Source: Thermoleophilia bacterium (GTDB lineage Bacteria > Actinomycetota > Thermoleophilia > Gaiellales > JAICJC01). From it: 10,085 nt of DNA. Below are positions 1 through 6,197 of the stretch, piece by piece. Position numbers and translations under genes: made by a program. Position 1 is the stretch's first letter. Each line of letters opens with the position of its first letter. Where the stretch lies: assembly GCA_025928435.1 (NCBI GenBank), contig JAICJM010000149.1, positions 1 through 10,085 of the forward strand. Reading direction: 5' to 3'. Under the pieces are notes generated by a model. That model ran no database searches, was not told the origin of the DNA, and saw only the letters and a list, made by a program, of their open reading frames with translations.

Positions 1-1
1 C

Positions 2-70
2 GGCCTCAAGGCCGCGCTCGCCTGGCGGGACAGCCGCTACGGCGAGGTACTGGGAGGAGTGAAGGCATGA
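2..70 (+). CDS. C-terminal end of an unidentified protein (partial)
   Basis: The frame is open from the window edge to a TGA at 68-70 and encodes 22 residues, including ALAWRDSRYGEVLGG. It is read as coding because it uses the same GC-rich codon style as its neighbours, carries the Shine-Dalgarno of the next gene, and ends in an ATGA overlap with that gene's start. The tail loosely recalls the C-termini of some crotonase-family enzymes (a short helix followed by W-R-D and aromatic-glycine), but 22 residues are too few to assign a family, so this is only a guess. It is the upstream member of the operon that continues through the aminotransferase and the dehydrogenase. Confidence 0.6.
   Translation, partial: GLKAALAWRDSRYGEVLGGVKA
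53..59 (+). promoter_or_regulatory. Shine-Dalgarno of the aminotransferase gene
   Basis: GGAGGAG lies 7 nt before the ATG at 67, inside the end of the upstream frame. It supports the ATG at 67 as the start and shows that this gene is translated from an internal site within an operon mRNA. That contrasts with the Shine-Dalgarno-less starts of several genes further right. Confidence 0.8.
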
Positions 71-1437
71 GCGTTGTGCAGAAGACCATCGACCCGGCGA
101 AGCTCGCCAAGCTGATCGAGACCGAGGAGGCCGAGTTCAACACCCGGCATCCCGGCTCGCGCGAGATGACCGAGCGGGCGCGCAAGTCGCTCGCCGGCGG
201 CGTCGCCTCGAGCTGGCAGGCGACCGACCCGCACCCGATCTGGCTCGCCGACGGCCACGGCTCAAAGGTGAGCGACGTGGACGGCAACGAGTACGTCGAC
301 TTCCACAACGGCTACGGCGCCGTCGCCGTCGGCCACGCCCACCCCAAGATCGCCGAGACGATCTCCGACCGCATCGGCCGCGGCTCGCACTTCGCCCAGC
401 CGACCGAGGACGCCGTCGTCGTCGGCGAGCACCTGCGCGAGCGCTTCGGCCTGCCCCTGTGGCGGTACTGCAACTCCGGCACCGAGGCGACGATGGAGGC
501 GGTCCGCCTCATGCGCGCCATCACCGGCCGCGACATCCTGTTCAAGATCGAGGGCTCCTACCACGGCCACGGCGACCCGGTGATGGTGTCGGTCGCGCCG
601 GCGGCGGACAGGATCGGGTCCTACGACGACCCCGTGTCGGTGCCGCAGACGCTGGGCATCCCCAGGGAGGTCTCGGAGCTGACGCGGGTCGTGCCGTTCA
701 ACGACCTCGACGCGCTCGACCGCACCCTCGCCAAGCACAAGGGCCGCGTGGCCGGCATGATCGTCGAGCCGGCGATGATGAACGCGGGCTTCGTCCTCCC
801 CGAGGACGGCTACCTGGCGGGCGTCAAGGAGCGGCTGCACGCCGAGGGCGCCCTGCTCACCTTCGACGAGGTGAAGACCGGCGCCACGATCGCCTACGGC
901 GGCGCCGTCGAGCGCTTCGGCGTCACGCCCGACCTGCTCTGCCTGGCCAAGTCGGTCGGCGGCGGCCTCCCCTGCGGGGCCATCGGCGGCTCGGACGAGG
1001 TCATGGAGTGGATCGCCTCGGGCAAGATCGACCAGGTCGGGACGTTCAACGGCAACCCGCTCACGATGGCGGCGATGCGTACGACGCTGATCGACATCCT
1101 CACGCACGACGCCTACACCGAGTTCGACCGCCTGGGCGAGATCCTGCAGACGGGCTGCGACGGCGTCATGGAGCGGGCGGGCATCGCCGGCTACACGACG
1201 GTCCGGTCGGCCCGCGGTGCGGTCACCTACCGGGCGGAGCGGGTGCGCAACTACCGCGACTACCTCGAGGTGTCCGAGGAGCTCGGCTACATCAACTGGC
1301 TCGTGCAGCTGAACCGCGGCGTGTTCATGGCGCCGTGGGGCAAGTCCGAGAACTGGACCCTGTCGGTGCAGCACTCCGAGGCCGACGTCCGCCGCTACGT
1401 GGACAACTTCCAGCAGATGGCCGACGCGCTCGTATGA
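67..1437 (+). CDS. Class III (HemL-like) PLP-dependent aminotransferase
   Basis: This is a 456-residue cytosolic fold-type I PLP enzyme of the class III (omega-aminotransferase) group, closest in look to glutamate-1-semialdehyde 2,1-aminomutase. Visible landmarks are an SGTEA phosphate-binding turn at 137-141, YHGHGD at 165-170 (the aromatic and His stacking on PLP), TFDEVKTG around 265-272 with Asp268 as the pyridine-N ligand, LAKSVGGGLP with Lys295 as the likely Schiff-base lysine, and GTFNGNPLTMAA at 325-336. The length is slightly above the usual 425-450 for HemL. True HemL is unlikely because no tetrapyrrole genes are nearby and the start and end overlap catabolic-looking genes. An aminotransferase acting on an omega-amino acid or amine is the better guess; the substrate cannot be read from sequence. 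The ATG at 67 follows a strong GGAGGAG and overlaps the upstream stop (ATGA). The gene likewise overlaps the next one by ATGA. Confidence 0.9.
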   Translation: MSVVQKTIDPAKLAKLIETEEAEFNTRHPGSREMTERARKSLAGGVASSWQATDPHPIWLADGHGSKVSDVDGNEYVDFHNGYGAVAVGHAHPKIAETISDRIGRGSHFAQPTEDAVVVGEHLRERFGLPLWRYCNSGTEATMEAVRLMRAITGRDILFKIEGSYHGHGDPVMVSVAPAADRIGSYDDPVSVPQTLGIPREVSELTRVVPFNDLDALDRTLAKHKGRVAGMIVEPAMMNAGFVLPEDGYLAGVKERLHAEGALLTFDEVKTGATIAYGGAVERFGVTPDLLCLAKSVGGGLPCGAIGGSDEVMEWIASGKIDQVGTFNGNPLTMAAMRTTLIDILTHDAYTEFDRLGEILQTGCDGVMERAGIAGYTTVRSARGAVTYRAERVRNYRDYLEVSEELGYINWLVQLNRGVFMAPWGKSENWTLSVQHSEADVRRYVDNFQQMADALV

Positions 1438-2492
1438 AGGCCGTCGTCTTCGAGGAGCACGGCGGGCCGGACGTCCTCAGCTACACGGACATCCCCGACC
1501 CGGAGCCGAAGCCGTTCGAGGTCCTGATCGAGGTCAAGGCCGCGGGCGCCAACTTCAACGACATCTGGGCGCGGCGGGGGATGCCCGGGATGAAGGTCGT
1601 CTTCCCGCACGTGGCCGGATCGGATGTGGCCGGCGTGGTGCGGGCGATCGGCTCCGAGGTCGGCGGGACCGGCTTCGGGTCGTCGCCCGTCCGCGTCGGC
1701 GACGAGGTCGTCGTCCATCCCGGGATCTCCTGCCGGACGTGCGAGATGTGCACGTCGGGGCAGGAGTTCTTCTGCCGCCAGTTCCTGATCTGGGGCTTCC
1801 AGACAGGGCCGAACGACGGCGGCCACTCCGAGCTCGTGACGATGCCGGCGGCGAACGTGCTGCCCAAGCCGGCCAACCTCACGTTCGAGGAGGCGGCGTC
1901 CATGCCGCTCGTGCTCGAGACGGCCTGGCGCATGCTGGTCACGCGGGCGCGGATCCAGGCCGGCGAGAACGTCCTCATCTGGGGCGGGGTCGGCGGCCTG
2001 GGCGTGATGGCGATCCAGATCTGCCGCATGTTCGGGGCCAACCCGATCCCGGTGGTCGGCGGCAAGGCCAAGGTCGCCAAGGCGCAGGAGCTCGGCGCGA
2101 ACGACGTCATCGACCGCACGTCCGAGGACGTCGCGGCACGGGTGCGTGAGATCACCCGCAAGGTCGGCGCCGACATCGTGTTCGAGCACTCGGGCCAGGA
2201 CACCTGGCCGACCTCGGTCGCGGCCCTGCGCTGGGGCGGCCGGCTGGTCGTCTGCGGCGCCTCGACCGGGTTCGAGGCGTTGACCGACCTGCGCTTCCTC
2301 TGGAACAAGCAGCAGAACCTGCTCGGCTCGCACCTGGCCAGCAAGGCCGAGCTGGCCGCGGCGCTGCGCGCCGTCGAGGCCGGCCACATCAAGCCCGTCA
2401 TCGACCACGTCTTCCCCCTGCGCGACGTCCCCAAGGCCCAGCGGCTGATGGAGGACCTGAAGGTGCAGGGCAAGCTGGTCTACGTGCCGTAG
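1434..2492 (+). CDS. MDR-family zinc-containing dehydrogenase/enoyl reductase
   Basis: This is a 352-residue medium-chain dehydrogenase/reductase. The N-terminal GroES-like domain begins MKAVVFEEHGGPDVL, a quinone-oxidoreductase-like opening. The structural zinc lobe has four cysteines, Cys100, 103, 106 and 114. The nucleotide-binding Rossmann motif is WGGVGGLG around 183-190, preceded by MPLVLETAWRML, which resembles acrylyl-CoA reductase and crotonyl-CoA reductase relatives. At the position where alcohol dehydrogenases carry the catalytic-zinc cysteine (the AGxCGTD motif) this protein reads AGANFND. It therefore probably keeps the structural zinc but has lost the catalytic zinc, pointing to NAD(P)H-dependent reduction of an enone or enoyl-CoA rather than alcohol oxidation. 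The ATG at 1434 overlaps the aminotransferase stop at 1435-1437, indicating translational coupling, and has no clear Shine-Dalgarno of its own. An in-frame open stretch reaching back to about 459 is a shadow inside the aminotransferase gene. Confidence 0.9.
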   Translation: MKAVVFEEHGGPDVLSYTDIPDPEPKPFEVLIEVKAAGANFNDIWARRGMPGMKVVFPHVAGSDVAGVVRAIGSEVGGTGFGSSPVRVGDEVVVHPGISCRTCEMCTSGQEFFCRQFLIWGFQTGPNDGGHSELVTMPAANVLPKPANLTFEEAASMPLVLETAWRMLVTRARIQAGENVLIWGGVGGLGVMAIQICRMFGANPIPVVGGKAKVAKAQELGANDVIDRTSEDVAARVREITRKVGADIVFEHSGQDTWPTSVAALRWGGRLVVCGASTGFEALTDLRFLWNKQQNLLGSHLASKAELAAALRAVEAGHIKPVIDHVFPLRDVPKAQRLMEDLKVQGKLVYVP

Positions 2493-2497
2493 TACCC

Positions 2498-2510
2498 GGG
2501 GCCAGGCCCC
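2498..2510. repeat. Palindrome GGGGCCAGGCCCC, variant unit after the dehydrogenase gene
   Basis: This is a perfect inverted repeat of 6 bp on each side of one central base, starting 6 nt after the dehydrogenase stop. It has the same 13-bp design as the GGGGACTGTCCCC units that begin at 2521, so it is probably a diverged member of the same set. A role as part of a transcription terminator is possible, but no T-run follows. Confidence 0.6.
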
Positions 2511-2520
2511 CTCGGTGCCC

Positions 2521-2568
2521 GGGGACTGTCCCCAATGCGGGGACTGTCGCCATGCGGGGACTGTCCCC
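2521..2568. repeat. Three tandem 13-bp palindromes (GGGGACTGTCCCC)
   Basis: Units lie at 2521-2533 (GGGGACTGTCCCC), 2539-2551 (GGGGACTGTCGCC, one change in the right arm) and 2556-2568 (GGGGACTGTCCCC). Start-to-start spacing is 18 and 17 nt, with AATGC-like linkers. Each perfect unit is a 6-bp inverted repeat around one base. The cluster ends 9 nt before the TATGCT box of the GHKL ATPase gene, so it covers the expected -35 region. A matching cluster is found after that gene at 4680-4709. Short GC-rich palindromes of this kind are known as dispersed REP-type elements linked to RAYT transposases, but no such transposase is in the window. Confidence 0.9.
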
Positions 2569-2577
2569 ACACCGGCG

Positions 2578-2583
2578 TATGCT
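2578..2583 (+). promoter_or_regulatory. -10 box TATGCT of a leaderless promoter, GHKL ATPase gene
   Basis: TATGCT fits the actinobacterial TANNNT -10 consensus and ends 7 nt before the ATG at 2591. Transcription would start at or next to the A of the start codon. No Shine-Dalgarno precedes the ATG, so a leaderless mRNA is likely. This also argues against the in-frame ATG at 2552, which lies inside the palindrome cluster. Confidence 0.6.
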
Positions 2584-2590
2584 GCCCGCG

Positions 2591-4666
2591 ATGGCGATCG
2601 ATCGGGCAGCGCTGCGCCCGGGCCGCGTGCGCGGCCGCTATTTCCGCGAGAACTTCGCACAGGCGGGGATCGACCTCACGCAGATCATCCCCGAGCTTGT
2701 GACGAACGCCGACGCGGCCATCGCGGCGGCCGACCGCGACCGCGGCCGGATCGAGCTTCGCATCGGCCCTGCCGACTCCGACCTGCTCGCGGCGTGGAGG
2801 GCCGCCTTGCGCGGCCTCCGGGTACCCGCGCTGCGATCCTGGCGGTACGAGGTCGTCTGCGCCGACGACGGAGAGGGGATCGACGCGGACGGGGTCGACC
2901 AGCGGCTCGGCGCGCTCGGCGTCGCCCCGGAGCACGAGGGCCAACGCGGGCTCTTCGGCCGCGGGCTCCGCGACGTGTGGCTCGCCCAGGGGGGCGGGCG
3001 AATCCAGGGCGTCCGGGGCGACCGGGCGGTCGAGTCCTGGTTTCTGCCGGCCGGCGGCGACGAGCCCTACCTGTACGCCCATATGCTCGACGCGCCTATC
3101 ACGCCAAGCGTCCGGCGTGAGCTCGGGATTCCGCGGGAGGGCACACGTGTGACCGTGCCCCTGGCGGACGGCCGGCTGCCTCCCAGCGCCCGGCTGCGCC
3201 GTCTCGTCAGCGATCTCGTGCAGCTGCGGCCGATCCTCGAGGACGAGCGCCGCGAGCTGGTCGTCGACCTGCCCGGCATGCCCCTCCAGCTCGTCCGCTA
3301 CGCGCCGCCCGAGCCGGACCCCGAGCGCGCGGTGCTCTTCGACGACGAGGTTGAGCTGGGGCGGGATGTCACAGCCCGCGTCATCGTCCGCCGCTCGGCA
3401 CAGCCGATACCGCTCAGCCCGGGCCGCGCCACGCGCCGCGGCGGGCTTGTCGTCCGGTCGGGCCGGGCCGCGCACGAGGCGACCCTCGCCGGTCTCGAGG
3501 CGCGGCCGGGCGCGCGCCATATCTACGGCGAGATCCGCTGTGAGGCGATCGAGCGGCTGCAGCGCGAGGCGCTCGACAAGCCCCGGCCACAGGTCGTCGT
3601 CCGCGTCGACCGGGGCGGCCTCAACGATGCCCACCCGCTCGTGCGAAAACTGTACGCGACGATCGAGCGCATCGTCCGGCCGATCGTCGAGGCGGAGGAG
3701 CGCCGGGCGGGAGCCCGGCTCGTGCGAACGGGGAAGGAGCTCGCCGCCCGGGACGAGGTCGGGCTACGGGCGCTCAACGACGCGCTCCGCGCCGCCTTCG
3801 ATGCGCCCGGCCAGGCCGGCTTCGCCCGCGGGGGCCCGGGCGCGGAGCGGCCGGTCGAGCAACCGGAGCCGAGCCCGGGCGCCGGAGAGCCGCCGGCCCC
3901 CGGGCCGGCGCCGGTCGTCGTCTTCGACACCGCGATGCGCTTCAAGCAGTCACCGGTCCGGCTGCATCCCGGCGAGCAGCGAGGCGTGTCGCTGCTCTTC
4001 GATCCGGCCCGCATCCCTCCCGGGACGCCGATCGAGGTTGCGGCCGAGCCCGGCCTTTCGCTGGGGCTGTGGCGGCAAGAGGTGCCCCGTCCCGTCAAGG
4101 GCGGGTGGTCGCGGGTCTCCGGCACCCTGCGCGCGCTCGTCTCCGCCGAGCCCGGTTCGCAGCTCTCCGTCTTCGCCGGTGCCGGCGGTCACGACGCGGA
4201 GCTCGTCGTCCTGGTCGTCCGTCACCACGCGAGCGGCTGGGTACGTGAGATCGCCCGCAAGGACGACGACTCCCACATCGAGGCCGAGTTCGAGCCCGAG
4301 TCCGGCGTCGTGACGGTCTACGAGGGGCGGCGCGAGTTCAAGGCGCTCGAGCGGGCCGCCCGCCAGGCCGGCCTGTCGCGTGCGCGTGTCCGCGAGTACG
4401 TCCCGTACCGGATGCTCGAGGTCGAGGTCGCGGCCAACGCCGTCTACTGGTGGGCGGCGGAGCGGATCCTGGAAGGCCGGTTGGCCGGGGAGCGACCCGC
4501 GGATGCTGCCGAGTACGCCGGCGCGATCCGCCTGGAGGCGCAGCTGCTGCGCCACCGTGCCCACGAGAAGCTGATGCGAGGCTTCCTCGGCCCCGAGGTG
4601 TTCGAGGGCACGGTCGCCGTGCGAGCGCACGCGGCGCCGACCGGCACGCAGCTACGGCTCGCCTGA
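2591..4666 (+). CDS. GHKL-fold ATPase of unknown function, 691 residues
   Basis: The N-terminal domain has the Bergerat ATP-binding fold. The N-box is PELVTNADAA at 34-43 (Glu35, Asn39, Asp41), the G1 box is ADDGEGID at 91-98, and the G2 box is GLFGRGLRD at 120-128, with a GTRVTVPL strand at 184-191. A transducer-like region follows, including VRVDRGGLNDAHPLVRKL at 337-354 and a charged helix at about 355-400. A Pro/Gly/Glu-rich linker spans roughly 410-442. A beta-rich, perhaps Ig-like segment covers about 443-545, and a mixed alpha/beta C-terminal part covers about 555-691. No His-kinase phosphoacceptor, membrane segment or signal peptide is seen. The layout recalls stand-alone bacterial Hsp90/MORC/MutL-type GHKL proteins, but no named family is recognised and no partner gene is adjacent. 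ATG 2591 was chosen over the in-frame ATG 2552 because the latter lies in the repeats and 2591 has a correctly spaced TATGCT box. The gene stands alone between two palindrome clusters. Confidence 0.88.
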   Translation: MAIDRAALRPGRVRGRYFRENFAQAGIDLTQIIPELVTNADAAIAAADRDRGRIELRIGPADSDLLAAWRAALRGLRVPALRSWRYEVVCADDGEGIDADGVDQRLGALGVAPEHEGQRGLFGRGLRDVWLAQGGGRIQGVRGDRAVESWFLPAGGDEPYLYAHMLDAPITPSVRRELGIPREGTRVTVPLADGRLPPSARLRRLVSDLVQLRPILEDERRELVVDLPGMPLQLVRYAPPEPDPERAVLFDDEVELGRDVTARVIVRRSAQPIPLSPGRATRRGGLVVRSGRAAHEATLAGLEARPGARHIYGEIRCEAIERLQREALDKPRPQVVVRVDRGGLNDAHPLVRKLYATIERIVRPIVEAEERRAGARLVRTGKELAARDEVGLRALNDALRAAFDAPGQAGFARGGPGAERPVEQPEPSPGAGEPPAPGPAPVVVFDTAMRFKQSPVRLHPGEQRGVSLLFDPARIPPGTPIEVAAEPGLSLGLWRQEVPRPVKGGWSRVSGTLRALVSAEPGSQLSVFAGAGGHDAELVVLVVRHHASGWVREIARKDDDSHIEAEFEPESGVVTVYEGRREFKALERAARQAGLSRARVREYVPYRMLEVEVAANAVYWWAAERILEGRLAGERPADAAEYAGAIRLEAQLLRHRAHEKLMRGFLGPEVFEGTVAVRAHAAPTGTQLRLA

Positions 4667-4679
4667 CCGCGGCGGAGTC

Positions 4680-4709
4680 GGGGAGAGTCCCCGGACGGGG
4701 ACTGTCCCC
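4680..4709. repeat. Two tandem 13-bp palindromes after the GHKL ATPase gene
   Basis: GGGGAGAGTCCCC (4680-4692, arms of 5 bp) and GGGGACTGTCCCC (4697-4709, arms of 6 bp) start 17 nt apart, the same spacing as two of the units at 2539-2568. The second unit is identical to the copies upstream of the ATPase gene. The cluster begins 13 nt after the ATPase stop and ends 3 nt before the TACGAT box of the sugar kinase gene. Confidence 0.9.
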
Positions 4710-4712
4710 ACG

Positions 4713-4718
4713 TACGAT
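4713..4718 (+). promoter_or_regulatory. -10 box TACGAT of a leaderless promoter, sugar kinase gene
   Basis: TACGAT matches TANNNT and ends 7 nt before the ATG at 4726, the same geometry as the GHKL gene. The upstream in-frame ATG at 4717 would overlap the box itself, so 4726 is the preferred start. The only purine-rich sequence upstream belongs to the palindromic repeat. Confidence 0.55.
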
Positions 4719-4725
4719 GCGGCCC

Positions 4726-5508
4726 ATGCTCCGCCTGGCCGTGATCGGGCACATCGAGTGGGTCACGTTCGCGCACGCACCGTTCGTGCCGAAGCCCGGC
4801 GAGATCGTGCACCTCACCGATCCGCTCGCGCAGCCGGGCGGGGGCGGCGCGGTCACCGCCGTGGCGCTGCGACGGATGGGGGCCGAGGTGACGTTCTACA
4901 CGGCGCTCGGCAGCGACGGCCGCGCCCGCGGGCCGCTCGAGCGGCACGGGCTGCGGCTGGAGGCGGCGGGGCGGGCCGAGCCCCAGACCGAGGTGCTCGC
5001 ACTGGTCGACCCGGCCGGCGAGCGCACCCTCTACGTCGTCGGCACAAACGACGCCGCCCGGGCCGACGACCCGCTCGACTGGGACGACCTCGCGGACATG
5101 GACGGCGTCTACTTCACGGGCTACGACCCCGAGACGCTGCGGATGGCCCGGCGGGCGCGGGTCCTGGTCGTGACGGCGCGCCGGTTCGACGTCCTCGCGA
5201 AGAGCGGCGTCCGTGCCGACGCGCTCGTGGGCAGCGGCAAGGACCGCGGTGAGCAGTTCGACATCACGCGTCTGCGAGAACGGCCCGACCACGTCATCGT
5301 CACGAACGGGCCTCGCGGAGGCACGGGCTACGAGGCGGCGCCGGTGCCCGGGCCGGTCGTCGACACCTACGGTGCGGGCGACACCTTCGTCGCCGGCGTG
5401 CTGTTCGGGCTGGCCTCCGGATGGCCCCTGGACCGCGCCCTCGGGCACGCCGCCGCCCAGGCCGCGGAGGCCCTCACGTGGCGCGGCGCCTTGCCCCCGC
5501 TGCCGTGA
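4726..5508 (+). CDS. PfkB-family carbohydrate kinase, short and atypical
   Basis: This is a 260-residue cytosolic ribokinase-like protein that would transfer phosphate from ATP to a sugar or nucleoside. The C-terminal PfkB signature DTYGAGDTFVAGVLFG lies at 213-228, with Asp219 as the catalytic base and GAG as the anion hole. The N-terminal glycine-rich region reads PGGGGAVTAVALRRMG at 37-52, but the asparagine usual after GGxxA is Val42. DPAGERTLYVVG at 95-106 matches the strand that normally follows the lid. The protein is about 40-60 residues shorter than typical family members, mostly in the central region, so substrate specificity cannot be predicted and may be unusual. Starting at 4717 would add three residues. 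It stands alone between the GHKL gene and the cytochrome gene and appears to have its own promoter. Confidence 0.85.
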   Translation: MLRLAVIGHIEWVTFAHAPFVPKPGEIVHLTDPLAQPGGGGAVTAVALRRMGAEVTFYTALGSDGRARGPLERHGLRLEAAGRAEPQTEVLALVDPAGERTLYVVGTNDAARADDPLDWDDLADMDGVYFTGYDPETLRMARRARVLVVTARRFDVLAKSGVRADALVGSGKDRGEQFDITRLRERPDHVIVTNGPRGGTGYEAAPVPGPVVDTYGAGDTFVAGVLFGLASGWPLDRALGHAAAQAAEALTWRGALPPLP

Positions 5509-5516
5509 GCACCGCT

Positions 5517-5525
5517 TGCTAATGT
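5517..5525 (+). promoter_or_regulatory. Extended -10 (TGCTAATGT) before the cytochrome gene
   Basis: TAATGT at 5520-5525 is preceded by TGC, giving an extended -10 element. It ends 8 nt before the ATG at 5534. This favours 5534 as the start of the cytochrome gene, because the alternative ATG at 5522 lies within the box. No Shine-Dalgarno is present, so a leaderless or near-leaderless transcript is likely. Confidence 0.55.
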
Positions 5526-5533
5526 CTGCGCAG

Positions 5534-5938
5534 ATGAGCCGCCGGGCAGCCCTGTGCAGCGTGATGGTGACCGTGCTCGGCGCTGCCGCGCTGAGCGGCT
5601 GCGGCGGCACGGGTGTCCCCAACGCGGCGTCGGTCGACACGTCCAAGGGCAAGCAGCTCTTCACCGCGACGTGCGGCTCGTGCCACACGCTTGCCGATGC
5701 CGGCACGACGGGGAAGATCGGGCCCGACCTCGACTCGGCCTACGCCGGCGACCGTCTCATCGGGATGAAGGACTCGTCGTTCGAGGCGCTCGTCCGCCAG
5801 CAGATCGACCTGGCCGACCCGCCGATGCCGCGGCACCTGCTGAAGGGGCAGGACGCCGACGACGTCGCCGCGTACGTCGCCAAGGTCGCGGGCGTGAAGC
5901 TCGCGCAGCAGTACAACCCCGGCTCCTCGCCCCCGTGA
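5534..5938 (+). CDS. Lipoprotein mono-heme cytochrome c
   Basis: This is a 134-residue small c-type cytochrome anchored outside the membrane. From the ATG at 5534 the signal peptide has an MSRR start, a hydrophobic core and an LSGC lipobox with Cys23 as the lipidated residue. A short linker leads to the heme-binding motif CGSCH (Cys47, Cys50, His51). The likely distal axial ligand is the Met in PPMPRHLL at about 98. IGPDLDSAY after the heme motif and the DVAAYVAKVAG helix at the C-terminus are typical of cytochrome c class I (CccA/cbb3-type) domains. It would carry electrons on the outer face of the membrane, but no oxidase gene is nearby to name its partner. The in-frame ATG at 5522 would add four residues. 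The stop overlaps the start of the next gene (GTGA). Confidence 0.88.
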   Translation: MSRRAALCSVMVTVLGAAALSGCGGTGVPNAASVDTSKGKQLFTATCGSCHTLADAGTTGKIGPDLDSAYAGDRLIGMKDSSFEALVRQQIDLADPPMPRHLLKGQDADDVAAYVAKVAGVKLAQQYNPGSSPP

Positions 5939-6150
5939 CCGCCGCCCGCACGGAGGTCGTCGCGGTCCGCGGGATGCACTGCGGCGGCTGCGAGCGGTCG
6001 GTGAGCAGCGCCGTGAAGGCCGTCCCGGGCGTCGGGGATGCACGGGCCGACTTCGTGGCCGAGGAGGTCGAGGTCACGTACGACCCGGCGCTGACAGACC
6101 TCGACGCGATCCGTGCCGCCGTGCGCGACGCCGGCTTCGCGCCGGCCTGA
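5935..6150 (+). CDS. CopZ-like heavy-metal-associated (HMA) domain protein
   Basis: This is a 71-residue single-domain ferredoxin-like protein with the metal-binding GMHCGGC motif (Cys16 and Cys19), followed by the usual helix (ERSVSSAVKAVPGV) and the strand EVEVTYDP. The C-terminal AAVRDAGFAPA matches the end of HMA domains. It probably binds Cu(I) or a similar soft metal in the cytosol. The GTG at 5935 is the preferred start because it overlaps the cytochrome stop as GTGA and leaves a complete domain; no Shine-Dalgarno is visible, so translation is probably coupled to the cytochrome gene. No P-type ATPase or CsoR/CueR-type regulator is seen here, which would be the usual companions. It could also function in mercury handling (MerP-like), but it lacks a signal peptide. 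Confidence 0.85.
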   Translation: MTAARTEVVAVRGMHCGGCERSVSSAVKAVPGVGDARADFVAEEVEVTYDPALTDLDAIRAAVRDAGFAPA

Positions 6151-6171
6151 GACTCTCCGGGCCCTTAAAGC

Positions 6172-6197
6172 CCGACGACCCGCGGACGGGTCGTCGG
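6172..6197 (+). terminator. Perfect 11-bp hairpin, probable terminator of the cytochrome-HMA operon
   Basis: CCGACGACCCG (6172-6182) and CGGGTCGTCGG (6187-6197) pair perfectly around a CGGA tetraloop, 21 nt after the HMA stop codon. No T-run follows, so it is not a classical intrinsic terminator, though U-poor hairpin terminators are proposed for high-GC actinobacteria. A competing shorter pairing, CGGGC (6158-6162) with GCCCG (6170-6174), overlaps its left arm. Confidence 0.6.

Noticed and set aside
1..14. Inverted repeat CGGCCTCAAGGCCG at the window start
   Set aside because: A 6-bp arm repeat within coding sequence in GC-rich DNA; expected by chance and not followed by terminator-like features.
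459..1433. Open frame extending the dehydrogenase gene upstream by 325 codons
   Set aside because: It lies entirely inside the aminotransferase gene in another frame, has the Arg/Gly/Pro-rich composition of a shadow frame, and the ATG at 1434 gives a complete MDR protein.
2552..2590. Earlier ATG for the GHKL ATPase gene
   Set aside because: Would translate the last palindrome and the TATGCT box; ATG 2591 has the better promoter spacing.
2480..3634. Long minus-strand frame of 384 codons
   Set aside because: Mirror of the GHKL gene caused by GC-rich third positions; no motif, and it runs through the palindrome cluster.
2498..4709. Insertion sequence or integron around the GHKL gene
   Set aside because: No transposase or integrase, no long terminal inverted repeats and no target-site duplication visible; only short palindrome clusters.
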